DNA of 64,000 bases from Tenacibaculum todarodis (GTDB lineage: Bacteria; Bacteroidota; Bacteroidia; Flavobacteriales; Flavobacteriaceae): NCBI RefSeq assembly GCF_001889045.1, contig NZ_CP018155.1:1359001-1423000 (forward strand), read 5' to 3'. The notes under the pieces were generated by a model that had not been told where the DNA came from, made no database searches, and saw nothing but the letters and a program-made list of their open reading frames with translations. This document shows positions 10,362-18,193 of the stretch, in pieces. Position numbers and translations under genes: made by a program. The first letter of the stretch is position 1. Each line of letters opens with the position of its first letter.

Positions 10362-10670
10362 TTATGAAACTAAAGAATCTCTATGCTTTTCTTTAGACTT
10401 TTTTAATTGCCTTTTTAAAGAGTCAATAGCAGTACTAACGCCTTCTTCAAAGGTTTTAGCTTGTTTCTTTACCATTAACTCACTTCCTGGTATATTTATT
10501 TTAATTTCTGTAATTTTATTTTCTTTATCACTTGTATTTTGAACTTTTAAAAATACTTCTGCATCGACAATCTTGTCGTGGAATTTTTCTAACGCTTCTA
10601 CTTTCTTTTCAATGAACTTTAATAGATCACTATCTGCATTAAAATTTACTGACTGGGTAAATACTTTCAT
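10362..10670 (-). CDS. hpf: Ribosome hibernation promoting factor, short form
   Basis: Ribosome-associated stationary-phase factor of the HPF/RaiA (sigma-54 modulation) family, 102 aa. It has only the N-terminal beta-alpha-beta-beta-beta-alpha domain (MKVFTQSVNFNAD ... AIDSLKRQLKKSKEKH) and lacks the C-terminal dimerisation domain of the long form. It would bind the 30S subunit in the tRNA/mRNA channel and silence ribosomes. It lies 4 bp downstream of the xer recombinase gene, so the two are co-transcribed, and it is followed by a terminator. Confidence 0.93.
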   Translation of the reverse strand: MKVFTQSVNFNADSDLLKFIEKKVEALEKFHDKIVDAEVFLKVQNTSDKENKITEIKINIPGSELMVKKQAKTFEEGVSTAIDSLKRQLKKSKEKHRDSLVS

Positions 10671-10674
10671 ATTG

Positions 10675-11565
10675 TCACTTTTTTTTATGGCTGCCTCTAG
10701 GATGCGCCTTGTTAAACACCTCTTTAATCTTATCCAAACTATTGTGCGTATACACTTGTGTGGAGGCTAAACTTGAATGTCCTAGCAATTCTTTAACCGA
10801 ATTTAAATCTGCTCCTTCATTTAAAAGGTGTGTTGCAAACGAATGACGCAGTATATGCGGACTCTTTTTTACCTTTGAGGAGACTTGACTAAAGTACATA
10901 TTTATTGTTCTATAAACAAGTGTTTCGTAAATTTTATTTCCTTTTTCAGTAATGAATAACTGTTCTTCTTTTGTTTCTATATTTTTTTTAAGTGAGATAT
11001 AATTGTTTAACGTCTCAAAAACAGAAGGTAATAATGGAACAAACCGTTCTTTATTCCGTTTTCCTAAAACTTTTATTGTTTTGCTATAAAAATCTACATC
11101 AGCTTGTTTTAGATTTATTAACTCGGTTCTTCTTATTCCTGTTGAATAAAACAACTCTACTATTAACTTATTTCTAACTGAAATAAAATCTGTTTTTTCA
11201 CTAATAACATTTAAAACTTGTGTTACTTCTTCTTTTGAAAAAGGTATTTGCACTTTTTTTTGAACTTTTAACGCTTTGTGTTTTGCTAAAGGGTTTAGTT
11301 CTATTTGTTCTATTTTTTGGAGAAATTTATAAAAAGACTTTAATGAAGTTACTTTTCTATTGATACTCTTATTAGACAACTCTCTATTTACCAAACTTAC
11401 AATCCAGCTTCTTATTTGCGAATAATTTACATCTTGTATCTCTTGCTGATCATATGCTGTTATACAAAAGTCTTTAAAATCCGTTAAATCGGTTTTATAT
11501 GCTAAAACGGTGTGTTTGGAGTAATTTTTCTCCAATGCTATATAATCTAAAAAGGATTGTATCAA
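10675..11565 (-). CDS. xerC: Tyrosine site-specific recombinase, XerC/XerD type
   Basis: Chromosome-dimer resolution recombinase, 296 aa, the usual Xer length. The N-terminal SAM-like core-binding domain spans about residues 1-85 (MIQSFLDYIALEKNYSKHT). The catalytic domain shows the R-K-H-R-H-Y set: Arg in STGIRRTELINL, HILRHSFATHLL, LGHSSLASTQVYTH with the nucleophilic Tyr in VYTH. No integron- or phage-like insertions are seen and the neighbours are housekeeping, so a chromosomal dif recombinase is far likelier than a mobile-element integrase. Whether it is XerC or XerD needs a tree. Confidence 0.9.
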   Translation of the reverse strand: MIQSFLDYIALEKNYSKHTVLAYKTDLTDFKDFCITAYDQQEIQDVNYSQIRSWIVSLVNRELSNKSINRKVTSLKSFYKFLQKIEQIELNPLAKHKALKVQKKVQIPFSKEEVTQVLNVISEKTDFISVRNKLIVELFYSTGIRRTELINLKQADVDFYSKTIKVLGKRNKERFVPLLPSVFETLNNYISLKKNIETKEEQLFITEKGNKIYETLVYRTINMYFSQVSSKVKKSPHILRHSFATHLLNEGADLNSVKELLGHSSLASTQVYTHNSLDKIKEVFNKAHPRGSHKKK

Positions 11566-11610
11566 CGTGTTTTTATTTTAGCTAAATGTACTAATTTGAT
11601 TTTTATAACA

Positions 11611-11640
11611 AAAAAATCCTGCACAAATGTGCAGGATTTT
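11611..11640. terminator. Terminator after rpsU
   Basis: Near-perfect stem AAAATCCTGCAC / GTGCAGGATTTT with a 4-nt loop and flanking A/T runs on both sides. It lies 100 bp downstream of the rpsU stop and upstream of xer on the minus strand, separating the two units. Confidence 0.85.
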
Positions 11641-11739
11641 ATTTTTTGAAAGAATAAGTTTAGATTCCGTTTTAAAAACGAAATTAATTTAACTTGTAGT
11701 TTTTAGTTTATCTTACAGACTTATAAAAACTGAGTTTCA

Positions 11740-11937
11740 TTAACCTAGTTCTTCTTGTGTTCTTAATTTTTGAACATAAGCAGCTTTTATTCTTTGTGCT
11801 CTTTTTACAACTGAAGGCTTGTCATACTGCTTTCTTTGCTGTAAGCTTCTCTTCGTCTTAGTACGGTCGAATTTTCTTTTAAAACGTTTTAACGCTCTAT
11901 CAATATTTTCTCCTTCCTTTACTGGAATTATTAACAT
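11740..11937 (-). CDS. rpsU: Ribosomal protein bS21
   Basis: Small-subunit protein next to the anti-Shine-Dalgarno region of 16S rRNA, 65 aa, basic, beginning MLIIPVKEGENIDRALKRF. In Bacteroidetes ribosomes bS21, with bS6 and bS18, is known to hold the 16S 3' tail and block Shine-Dalgarno pairing. The gene is monocistronic, with its own promoter and terminator. Unlike its neighbours it has a strong Shine-Dalgarno sequence 7 nt before the ATG, which suggests feedback by free versus bS21-filled ribosomes (inference). Confidence 0.97.
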   Translation of the reverse strand: MLIIPVKEGENIDRALKRFKRKFDRTKTKRSLQQRKQYDKPSVVKRAQRIKAAYVQKLRTQEELG

Positions 11938-11944
11938 GGTAATG

Positions 11945-11953
11945 CACCTCCCT
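11945..11953 (-). promoter_or_regulatory. Strong Shine-Dalgarno sequence of rpsU
   Basis: In minus-strand sense AGGGAGGTG is followed by a 7-nt spacer and ATG. Seven consecutive bases (GGAGGTG) can pair with the 3' end of 16S rRNA. No other start that I inspected in the window has a comparable motif outside repeat DNA, so this one is exceptional and probably regulatory. Confidence 0.85.
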
Positions 11954-12014
11954 TCATCTGTATCTTATATATTTTAAATAGTTATAAAACTATTGGTTGT
12001 TTAATTTTGGATTG

Positions 12015-12043
12015 CAAAGATACTAACTAATTTTGAATTACAA
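12015..12043 (-). promoter_or_regulatory. Promoter of rpsU
   Basis: In minus-strand sense TTG (12043-12041) is separated by 18 bp from TATCTTTG (12022-12015), matching TTG-N(17-21)-TAnnTTTG. Transcription would start near 12010, giving a leader of about 70 nt that ends in the Shine-Dalgarno sequence. Confidence 0.6.
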
Positions 12044-12170
12044 TTTTTTAATGTAGAATTATTTATGATGAAAAAATTAAAAGTTATTTGTTGTGATTTA
12101 TGTTGATTTGATTCCCCTCAACTTTACAGAAAACTGTGTCTGAAATAAAAACTAAAGTTAGCAAGTACAC

Positions 12171-12276
12171 GCGTTAGGGATTGAAACGGCATCCTTTTTA
12201 ATTGATTAAAATTAAAAAGATATAGTGAAAAGCCCGACTTGGTCCTGAATGCCTTCAGGATAAAGTAACGCCCAAA
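12171..12276 (+). repeat. Dispersed structured element, copy 1 (ncRNA-like)
   Basis: About 106 bp. It begins GCGTTAGGGATTGAAACGGC, contains an AT-rich hairpin, then AAAAAGATATAGTGAAAAGC and a CCTGAA ... TTCAGG stem, and ends TAACGCCCAAA, so its ends are inverted (GCGTTA / TAACGC). Two further copies occur at 29418-29510 and 56986-57081. Here it lies just after the stop of the minus-strand AIM24 gene. The conserved blocks with covarying hairpins suggest either a structured RNA (the Flavo-1 RNA family of flavobacteria is a candidate) or a miniature mobile element. Confidence 0.75.
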
Positions 12277-12281
12277 TTATT

Positions 12282-13115
12282 TTAAAATCGGTTATCGCCA
12301 TCTAATAGATCACCAATTCCGCCAAGGATACTTCCCTCCCCTTTGCTCCCGCCGTTTCTAGGCGCCATTGCCAATACTCTTCCTGCCAATCGGCTAAATG
12401 GTAAGGATTGCACATAAACTGTTCCTGGACCTTGAAGGGTTGCAAAAAACATTCCTTCTCCTCCAAAAACTGTATTTCTAATTCCGCCAACAAACTCAAT
12501 ATCGTAATTTACATCTTGGGTAAAGCCAACCAAACAACCTGTATCTACTTTTATTTTTTCGCCAGCCAACAAGATTTTTTTTGCCATGGTTCCTCCTGCA
12601 TGAATAAAGCCCATTCCGTCTCCTTCCATTTTTTGCATTATAAATCCTTCACCGCCAAAAAGACCTCTGCCTAGTTTTTTTGAAAATTCAATTCCGATTG
12701 AAACTCCTTTTGCAGCACATAAAAATGCGTCTTTTTGACAAATAAACTTTCCGCCAAACTCTGCTAAATCTATAGGAACAATTTTTCCTGGATACGGCGA
12801 AGCGAAAGAAACTTTCTTTTTTCCGCTACCAATATTGGTAAAAACAGTCATAAATAAGCTCTCTCCTGTTAGTATTCTTTTTCCTGCGGAAAATATTTTA
12901 CCTAACAATCCTTTTTCTTGATTAGAACCGTCTCCTAATATAGTACTCATTTTTAAACCATCATTCATCATCATAAAACTTCCGGACTCTGCAACAACAC
13001 CTTCCTCTGGATCTAGCTCTATTTCTACATATTGCATTTCTTCTCCATAGATTTCAAAATCTATTTCGTGTGCATTTCTATTTGATGAATTCTGTGGAAT
13101 TTTGTCTTGATACAT
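12282..13115 (-). CDS. AIM24 / TIGR00266 family protein
   Basis: 277 aa protein of the AIM24 (TIGR00266) beta-helix-like family, widespread and of unknown biochemical role. Family features are visible: the ELDPEEGVVAESGSFMMM start, a glycine-rich centre (GRGLFGGEGFIMQKMEGDG, about residues 149-167), and the C-terminal ATLQGPGTVYVQSLPFSRLA. A glycine-rich tail (GGSKGEGSILGGIGDLL) ends the protein. No signal peptide or membrane span is seen. It is monocistronic; copy 1 of the dispersed element begins right after its stop codon. Confidence 0.88.
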   Translation of the reverse strand: MYQDKIPQNSSNRNAHEIDFEIYGEEMQYVEIELDPEEGVVAESGSFMMMNDGLKMSTILGDGSNQEKGLLGKIFSAGKRILTGESLFMTVFTNIGSGKKKVSFASPYPGKIVPIDLAEFGGKFICQKDAFLCAAKGVSIGIEFSKKLGRGLFGGEGFIMQKMEGDGMGFIHAGGTMAKKILLAGEKIKVDTGCLVGFTQDVNYDIEFVGGIRNTVFGGEGMFFATLQGPGTVYVQSLPFSRLAGRVLAMAPRNGGSKGEGSILGGIGDLLDGDNRF

Positions 13116-13316
13116 AGTTTGGGTTTTTAAGTCTTATATAGTATTAGATGATTTATGTAGTGTTTTGTTACAAATTACTACTTTTAATTTCTAAATTTAA
13201 TGAATTTTAAGACAAGTAAGAAATTACCTAAACTAGATACATTTAAATAATTACCTTATTTTTGATGTTATGTAAGTAAAACAGCAATTAACTTACTAAT
13301 TAAAGGAAAGTATTAT

Positions 13317-13460
13317 ATGAAGTATTTATCTCCAGAAATAGAAGCGCTGTCTAAGCAATTTGAAATTACAAAATCTTTAGCGCGTACAAATGTGTCTTGC
13401 GGAATTTTTCAAGAATGTGATTATAACGAAGAAAGACCTAAGTTATATATTAAGGAGTAA
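13317..13460 (+). CDS. Small protein, 47 aa, function unknown
   Basis: A short open frame MKYLSPEIEALSKQFEITKS ... ending RPKLYIKE. It is the only plus-strand gene between two minus-strand genes. Upstream there is a TATTTTTG (13259-13266) that could be a -7 box, and AAAGGA lies 12 nt before the ATG. Codon use is like its neighbours. It has two cysteines (in VSCGIFQECDY) and a charged C-terminus, and no membrane segment. I do not recognise a family. The plausible start, promoter-like motif and protein-like composition favour a real gene, but conservation in relatives is what would settle it. Confidence 0.5.
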   Translation: MKYLSPEIEALSKQFEITKSLARTNVSCGIFQECDYNEERPKLYIKE

Positions 13461-13465
13461 CTATT

Positions 13466-13921
13466 TTATTTTTTTACTCGTAAACTCCAATGAAATTGGA
13501 ATTTAGAAACAACAACTCCTTCTTTATTTTTCCCTTCGGACGTTAAAACGATAACTTGACCTTCTCCAGTATCTATTGATTTTTGAATTGCATCTCTAAT
13601 TTCGTTCCCTCCTGTACAAGAAAAATGAATTCTTCCAGTAGCTTTCTTAAAAAATTGCGCTTCTTGACGCGTAACTAACATAGATACTTTTCTCTTAGAA
13701 TCATCAATCGCTTTCATTACCAAAACTCCTGTTGGCATTTCTGCTGCCATTCCTTGTGCTGCCCAAAACATACTTTTAAACGGATTTTGATTCATCCACC
13801 TATGTTTTATTGAAACTACCACTTCTCTATCTGTTATAGACTTTACTCTAACTCCGCCAAGGTAGGCTAAAGGAAGCTTTATTAGGTTAAAAAAGTTAAC
13901 TTTTCTTGGAGTGAAATTCAT
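13466..13921 (-). CDS. DUF4442 hotdog-fold protein
   Basis: 151 aa protein of the DUF4442 family, a hotdog-fold relative of acyl-CoA thioesterases. The pattern NQNPFKSMFWAAQGMAAEMP (about residues 45-64) is the helix-bearing segment that is typical of the group. The real substrate is unknown. It is 5 bp from the end of the small plus-strand gene (convergent) and starts with ATG at 13921. Monocistronic. Confidence 0.85.
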   Translation of the reverse strand: MNFTPRKVNFFNLIKLPLAYLGGVRVKSITDREVVVSIKHRWMNQNPFKSMFWAAQGMAAEMPTGVLVMKAIDDSKRKVSMLVTRQEAQFFKKATGRIHFSCTGGNEIRDAIQKSIDTGEGQVIVLTSEGKNKEGVVVSKFQFHWSLRVKK

Positions 13922-14072
13922 TTTTTTATTTATAAAATGGTTTTGAGTAAAAAATTTACAGCGGCAATATACTTAAAATAAATTAAACAAAAACTCAATA
14001 ACAACAGTAGCTTACCCTCTATTTCTAACCAATTTACAAATGTTAAAGAAATGTTAATTATAGTACTATGTA

Positions 14073-14104
14073 TTGCATAATACCTTTTTAAAGATATATA
14101 TTTG
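14073..14104 (+). promoter_or_regulatory. Promoter of the DUF4870-PadR-PspC operon
   Basis: TTG at 14073-14075 is followed after 21 bp by TATATTTG at 14097-14104, close to the TTG-N-TAnnTTTG consensus. The first gene starts at 14136, giving a leader of about 25 nt. Its placement also argues that the upstream ATG at 14073 is not the translation start. Confidence 0.55.
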
Positions 14105-14135
14105 CATAAGAAAGTATTATACAAATCTTATAAAC

Positions 14136-14564
14136 ATGAAAAATAACGACCAAAACACCAACGCTTTTTTAATACATATATCTGCATTTGCAGGTTATTT
14201 ATTTCCGCTTGGTAGTATAATTGCTCCATTAATTTTATGGCAAACATTGAAAGAACGAAGTGGTTTTTTAGATGAACATGGTAAAGAAGCAGTAAACTTT
14301 AACATCAGTTTTGGTTTGTACATCTTTATTTTGTCTGCCTCTTTTTTTCCATTCTTTTTTAGATCATTCTTTAACATATTAGACAATGTAGATCATGTTG
14401 ATTTTGGAATTGATATTGGTTCTGGAATTTTTGGACTCTTTGGCATTGTTTCTATAGCAAGCTTTGTGGTTTTAGCAAAAATTGCATTGATAATAATTGC
14501 GTCTTTAAAAGCAAATAAAGGAGAAACATACAAGTATCCTTTTACAATAAACTTTATAAAATAA
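14136..14564 (+). CDS. DUF4870 small membrane protein
   Basis: 142 aa from the ATG at 14136 (MKNNDQNTNAFLIHISAFAG). An in-frame ATG at 14073 exists but lies in the promoter. Three hydrophobic segments (about residues 12-35, 62-83, 100-130) and the motif DEHGKEAVNFNISF identify the DUF4870 (Tic20-like) family of small integral membrane proteins. It is the first gene of an operon with a PadR regulator, PspC and a head-GIN lipoprotein, which suggests an envelope-related role. Function is not established. Confidence 0.85.
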   Translation: MKNNDQNTNAFLIHISAFAGYLFPLGSIIAPLILWQTLKERSGFLDEHGKEAVNFNISFGLYIFILSASFFPFFFRSFFNILDNVDHVDFGIDIGSGIFGLFGIVSIASFVVLAKIALIIIASLKANKGETYKYPFTINFIK

Positions 14565-14574
14565 CACACAATAC

Positions 14575-14919
14575 ATGAAGATAGAAAACACAAAAGCGCA
14601 AATGCGAAAAGGTGTTTTAGAGTATTGTATACTTTCCATACTACAACATGGAGATGCTTATACTTCTGAAATACTAAAAACGCTAAAAGCTGCAGAAATG
14701 ATTGTGGTTGAAGGTACCATTTACCCATTATTAACACGTTTAAAAAACGCAGGTTTATTAACCTACAGATGGGAAGAATCAACTTCTGGACCACCAAGAA
14801 AATATTACGTTTTAACAGAAAATGGAGGTATGTTCCTTAAAGAATTAGACAAAACCTGGAGCAATCTAGTAAATGCAGTACACCAAGTAACAACAACAAA
14901 ATCAACTAAAGATGAATAA
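14575..14919 (+). CDS. PadR-family transcriptional regulator
   Basis: 114 aa winged-helix regulator. It starts MKIENTKAQMRKGVLEYCIL and shows the PadR core: HGDAYTSEILKTLKAAEM, VEGTIYPLLTRLKNAGLL and SGPPRKYYVLTENG. It lies 10 bp after the DUF4870 gene and overlaps the PspC gene by 8 nt, so it is surely co-transcribed and probably represses its own operon, as PadR proteins often do. The ligand is unknown. Confidence 0.93.
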   Translation: MKIENTKAQMRKGVLEYCILSILQHGDAYTSEILKTLKAAEMIVVEGTIYPLLTRLKNAGLLTYRWEESTSGPPRKYYVLTENGGMFLKELDKTWSNLVNAVHQVTTTKSTKDE

Positions 14920-16621
14920 GACTATAAACATAAATTTGGGTGGATTTTTCTTTCACATAGATGAAACCGCTTATAGCAAATTAAAGAGATATTTAGAATC
15001 CATTTCTAGGTCGCTAAGCGATGATCCGCAAGGAAAAAATGAAATTATTTCTGACATTGAAGCACGTATTAGCGAGCTACTTTCAGAAAGAATTACAGAT
15101 GCTAGACAGGTTGTAAACGAAAGCGATATTGAAGAAGTTATTGCTATTATGGGACAACCAGAAGATTATGCAGATGCTGAAGAAGGTTATGCTGAGACAA
15201 ACTATTCTTATCAAAGAAGAAATACCAACTCAAAAAAATTATTTAGAAGTGGTGACGATAAGTTCTTAGGTGGTGTTGCAGCTGGATTAGGTCATTATTT
15301 TGGAATAGACACAATTTGGGTACGTTTAATCTTCTTAGTATTAGGTTTTAGCGGTGGAGCTGGAATTCCACTATACATTATCTTATGGATTCTTTTACCT
15401 GAAGCACAATCTACAGCCGAAAAATTACAGATGGAAGGCGAAGCTGTAAATATTGACAACATTGAAAAAAAAATTCGTGACGAGTTTAACAGCCTTTCAA
15501 CAAAGGTAAAAGACGGTGCATCAGAGATTAGTGATAAAATATCAAGTGCAGATTATGCGAAGTTAAAACAGCAATCTAAATCGGGTTTACAAGAATTTTT
15601 AGACACAATTGGTAAAATTTTCTTAGCAGTATTTAAAGTGTTTGGTAAATTTATTGGAGTAATCTTATTATTTGTTGCCGCAGCAGTTTTACTGTCATTA
15701 ATAATTGGTTTATTCTCTGTAGGAAGTATTGAAATATTAAATTTTGATAATGACTTTGTTCAATATCCACCATTTTTCTATGATTCAATTTTACCAAAAT
15801 GGTTACTTACTGTTTTTGGATTCTTATTAATTGGGATTCCGTTTTTAATCTTATTTATTTTAGGATTAAGAATCTTATCGAGTAACGTAAAACAATTCAG
15901 TAAAACAACATCTTTAACTTTATTAGGTTTGTGGCTTGTAGCTTTGTTTACAGTAGCTTTTTCAGGAATTGAATTTGCAACTTCACATGCATATAATGGT
16001 ACTAAAATTGAAAAAAGTGACATTAATATTATAGCAAACGATACGTTAAAAATTAAGATGGTTAATGATGATAATTTATACTATCAGCATAACTTACGAA
16101 GAAGAACCAATTCTGAAGAAGTACATGTAAATGACGTAAAGATGGCGTATTCTAACAATGTAAAAATTGATGTAAAAAAGAGTGAGACTAATGAAGCTTA
16201 CATAGAAATTCATAAAGAATCTAATGGAAGAAACCGTTCTAAAGCAAATAAAAGTGCTTCAGAAATAACATACAAGTACACAATTGAAGACAAAAATTTA
16301 ACTTTTGACGCTTACTTTTTAAGTGATTATAGAAACATTTGGAAAGACGAGGAAATTAAAGCAACAGTTTATGTTCCTGAAGGTGTTACCGTCTATTTTC
16401 ATAATTCTACAAAACGTTTTTTATATGGTGTAGATAATTTACAAGATGTAAATGACAAAGACATGAGTAATCAACATTTTACAATGACACCAAAAGGTTT
16501 TGATTGTAATGATTGCGAAGAAGATATTATGAGAAATGAAAAAGAAATTAATCAAGAAAGAGAAAGAAAAAGAAGATTAAGAATAAAAGCAGACGGTAAT
16601 AGTATTGATGTTGAATTTTAA
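14912..16621 (+). CDS. PspC-domain membrane protein
   Basis: 569 aa. The N-terminal ~85 residues form a cytoplasmic region (IEARISELLSERI ... EEVIAIMGQPEDYADAEEG) found in bacteroidete PspC proteins next to PadR genes. A PspC domain follows (about residues 107-165, FLGGVAAGLGHYFGID ... YIILWILLPEA). More membrane segments lie at about 240-275, 295-325 and 335-355. The C-terminal ~210 residues are hydrophilic, probably extracytoplasmic, with a charged tail. PspC proteins sense envelope stress in proteobacteria. The start overlaps padR by 8 nt. Confidence 0.9.
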   Translation: MNKTININLGGFFFHIDETAYSKLKRYLESISRSLSDDPQGKNEIISDIEARISELLSERITDARQVVNESDIEEVIAIMGQPEDYADAEEGYAETNYSYQRRNTNSKKLFRSGDDKFLGGVAAGLGHYFGIDTIWVRLIFLVLGFSGGAGIPLYIILWILLPEAQSTAEKLQMEGEAVNIDNIEKKIRDEFNSLSTKVKDGASEISDKISSADYAKLKQQSKSGLQEFLDTIGKIFLAVFKVFGKFIGVILLFVAAAVLLSLIIGLFSVGSIEILNFDNDFVQYPPFFYDSILPKWLLTVFGFLLIGIPFLILFILGLRILSSNVKQFSKTTSLTLLGLWLVALFTVAFSGIEFATSHAYNGTKIEKSDINIIANDTLKIKMVNDDNLYYQHNLRRRTNSEEVHVNDVKMAYSNNVKIDVKKSETNEAYIEIHKESNGRNRSKANKSASEITYKYTIEDKNLTFDAYFLSDYRNIWKDEEIKATVYVPEGVTVYFHNSTKRFLYGVDNLQDVNDKDMSNQHFTMTPKGFDCNDCEEDIMRNEKEINQERERKRRLRIKADGNSIDVEF

Positions 16622-16720
16622 ATAACAATTCAGCAATAAAAATCAACAATTGGGTAACCTCTTTTTAAAAAAGAGCGTCATATATAAGACATTTGTTACA
16701 CAATTTAAAACCAATCAAAA

Positions 16721-17449
16721 ATGAAAACAACTATTTCTAAAGTATTCGCACTACTAATTTTAGCAACTCTAACTATTTCTTGCGCTGGCAACATGTTTAA
16801 CAGCGTAAGCGGAAACAGAAATGTAAAAACTGAAAACCGTAAAATTCAAGATAATTTTTCAGTAGTTAAAGTTAGCACAGGTATTGATCTTTATATAACA
16901 CAAGGAAACGAAGTTTCTTTAGTTGTTGAAGCTGATGAAAATTTACTCGACATTATTAAAACTGAAGTAAATGAAAATGGAAAACTAAGCATCTATTCAG
17001 AAAAGAACATTTGGAAAGCCAAAGCTCGTAAAGTGCATTTAACACTTACAAATATTGAAGAATTAATTGCCACAAGCGGAAGTGATGTGTACACAGAAAA
17101 CACTTTAAAAGCAACAAGATTTAAAGTTAGTGTTACTAGCGGAGCTGATGCAAAAATTGATGTTGATGCTGAAAATGTAGAGTCTAACGCAACAAGCGGA
17201 GCCGATTTAAGCATTTCTGGAGTAGCAACAAATCATACTTCTAGCGCTACAAGCGGAAGCTCTATTTATGCCTTCGGATTAAAAAGTAAAAAAGCTAAAG
17301 TTAGTGTTACAAGTGGAGCAGACATAGATATTTATGCTTCTGAAAGTATTGATGCTAGAGCAACAAGTGGTGGAGATATAGATTATAAAGGAAACCCAAC
17401 AAACGTTAACAAGAAAGAAACTTCTGGTGGAGACGTAGATGCAAAATAA
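16721..17449 (+). CDS. Head-GIN domain (DUF2807) lipoprotein
   Basis: 242 aa putative adhesin-like lipoprotein. A signal peptide ends in a lipobox (LTISC, Cys at about residue 21), so it is probably anchored to the outer or inner membrane. The rest is a right-handed beta-solenoid of the head-GIN type, seen as repeating SGAD/SGSD/SGGD turns (ATSGSDVY, VTSGADAK, ATSGADLS, ATSGGDID). It is the fourth gene of the PadR-PspC operon (99-bp gap after PspC). Head-GIN proteins are frequent partners of PspC genes in Bacteroidetes; their ligands are unknown. Confidence 0.9.
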   Translation: MKTTISKVFALLILATLTISCAGNMFNSVSGNRNVKTENRKIQDNFSVVKVSTGIDLYITQGNEVSLVVEADENLLDIIKTEVNENGKLSIYSEKNIWKAKARKVHLTLTNIEELIATSGSDVYTENTLKATRFKVSVTSGADAKIDVDAENVESNATSGADLSISGVATNHTSSATSGSSIYAFGLKSKKAKVSVTSGADIDIYASESIDARATSGGDIDYKGNPTNVNKKETSGGDVDAK

Positions 17450-17456
17450 ATATAAA

Positions 17457-17924
17457 ATGGCAAGATTAATTGTACTATTATTTATGGTTTTTTCTGCTGC
17501 TTTCTTAAATGCGCAAGTAGATGAAATACCTGCCTACAAACCTGTAGACAAAGAACTACATGAAGAAATTACAAAAATGGACAGTCTTTTTTTTGATGCT
17601 TATAATAATTGTAACATGAAAGTTCAGGCAGAAATTTTATCAGAAGATCTAGAATTTTTTCATGACAGAGGCGGTTTATCAACCTCAAAAGAGGCTATTT
17701 TAAAAGCTTTAAAAGATAACATTTGTAATAAAGTTACTAGAACACTTATTAAAGGAAGTATTGAAGTATATCCAATTCCTAATTACGGAGCTGTACAAAT
17801 GGGTTATCATAAGTTTTTCAATAAGCAAGAGCCAAACGGAAAACAAATGGCAAGTAAGTTTGTTACAATTTGGAAAAAAGAAAACAATAAATGGCAAATT
17901 ACACGTGTAATTAGTCTGCATTAA
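17457..17924 (+). CDS. Secreted NTF2-like (DUF4440) protein
   Basis: 155 aa from the ATG at 17457 (MARLIVLLFMVFSAAFLNAQ, a clear signal peptide), chosen over an upstream ATG that overlaps the previous gene. The mature part is an NTF2/SnoaL-like cone fold (DUF4440): KMDSLFFDAYNNCN, LSEDLEFFHDRGG and a C-terminal WKKENNKWQITRVISLH. Such domains are ligand-binding or enzymatic scaffolds; no catalytic role can be assigned. It is the last gene of the PadR-PspC operon, 7 bp after the head-GIN gene, followed by a strong terminator. Confidence 0.88.
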   Translation: MARLIVLLFMVFSAAFLNAQVDEIPAYKPVDKELHEEITKMDSLFFDAYNNCNMKVQAEILSEDLEFFHDRGGLSTSKEAILKALKDNICNKVTRTLIKGSIEVYPIPNYGAVQMGYHKFFNKQEPNGKQMASKFVTIWKKENNKWQITRVISLH

Positions 17925-17992
17925 AAACATTAGAAAACAATTAGTGTAGCTAACCCTAATTGTTACTAATACTTGGTTTTATTAGTTTACTT

Positions 17993-18031
17993 GGTAAGAG
18001 TCGCTGTGGTTAGCGACTCTTACCTTTTTTT
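17993..18031 (+). terminator. Strong terminator of the PadR-PspC operon
   Basis: A perfect 13-bp stem (GGTAAGAGTCGCT / AGCGACTCTTACC) with a 6-nt loop, followed by eight T residues. A weaker stem (CAATTAG / CTAATTG, 17938-17963) precedes it. Confidence 0.92.
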
Positions 18032-18065
18032 TGTTTATCCACTTGACTTTCCAATAAAAAATCAC

Positions 18066-18130
18066 GAAATTCGCTAACTATGAATATAAAATATTGAAAC
18101 GTTGCATATTAGTGTTAACGTTGGCAATAA
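18066..18130 (+). repeat. Right half of a flavobacterial intergenic repeat, upstream of the lipoprotein gene
   Basis: This segment contains GCTAACTATG, TGAAACGTTGCAT and ends in AACGTTGGCAATA. It resembles the 3' half of the repeat at 19425-19552 (GCTAAATTAGGTG, TGAAACACGCAAC). The terminal GTTGGCAATA (18120-18129) is the exact inverse of TATTGCCAAC at 19425-19434. With that copy it frames the gene between them. Confidence 0.6.
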
Positions 18131-18193
18131 TTAAACAAAACATACTTAAACTAAAAATTTAGTTATATTTGAATTCACTATAAAAATAACTTT

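Noticed and set aside
10675..11565. Tyrosine recombinase as a mobile-element integrase
   Set aside because: Length, domain content and the hpf/rpsU neighbourhood fit a chromosomal Xer protein; no attachment-site repeats or cargo surround it.
12171..12276. Repeat with GATTGAAAC as a CRISPR remnant
   Set aside because: The GATTGAAAC end recalls some CRISPR repeats, but copies are single, far apart, without spacers or cas genes, and have internal hairpins of their own.
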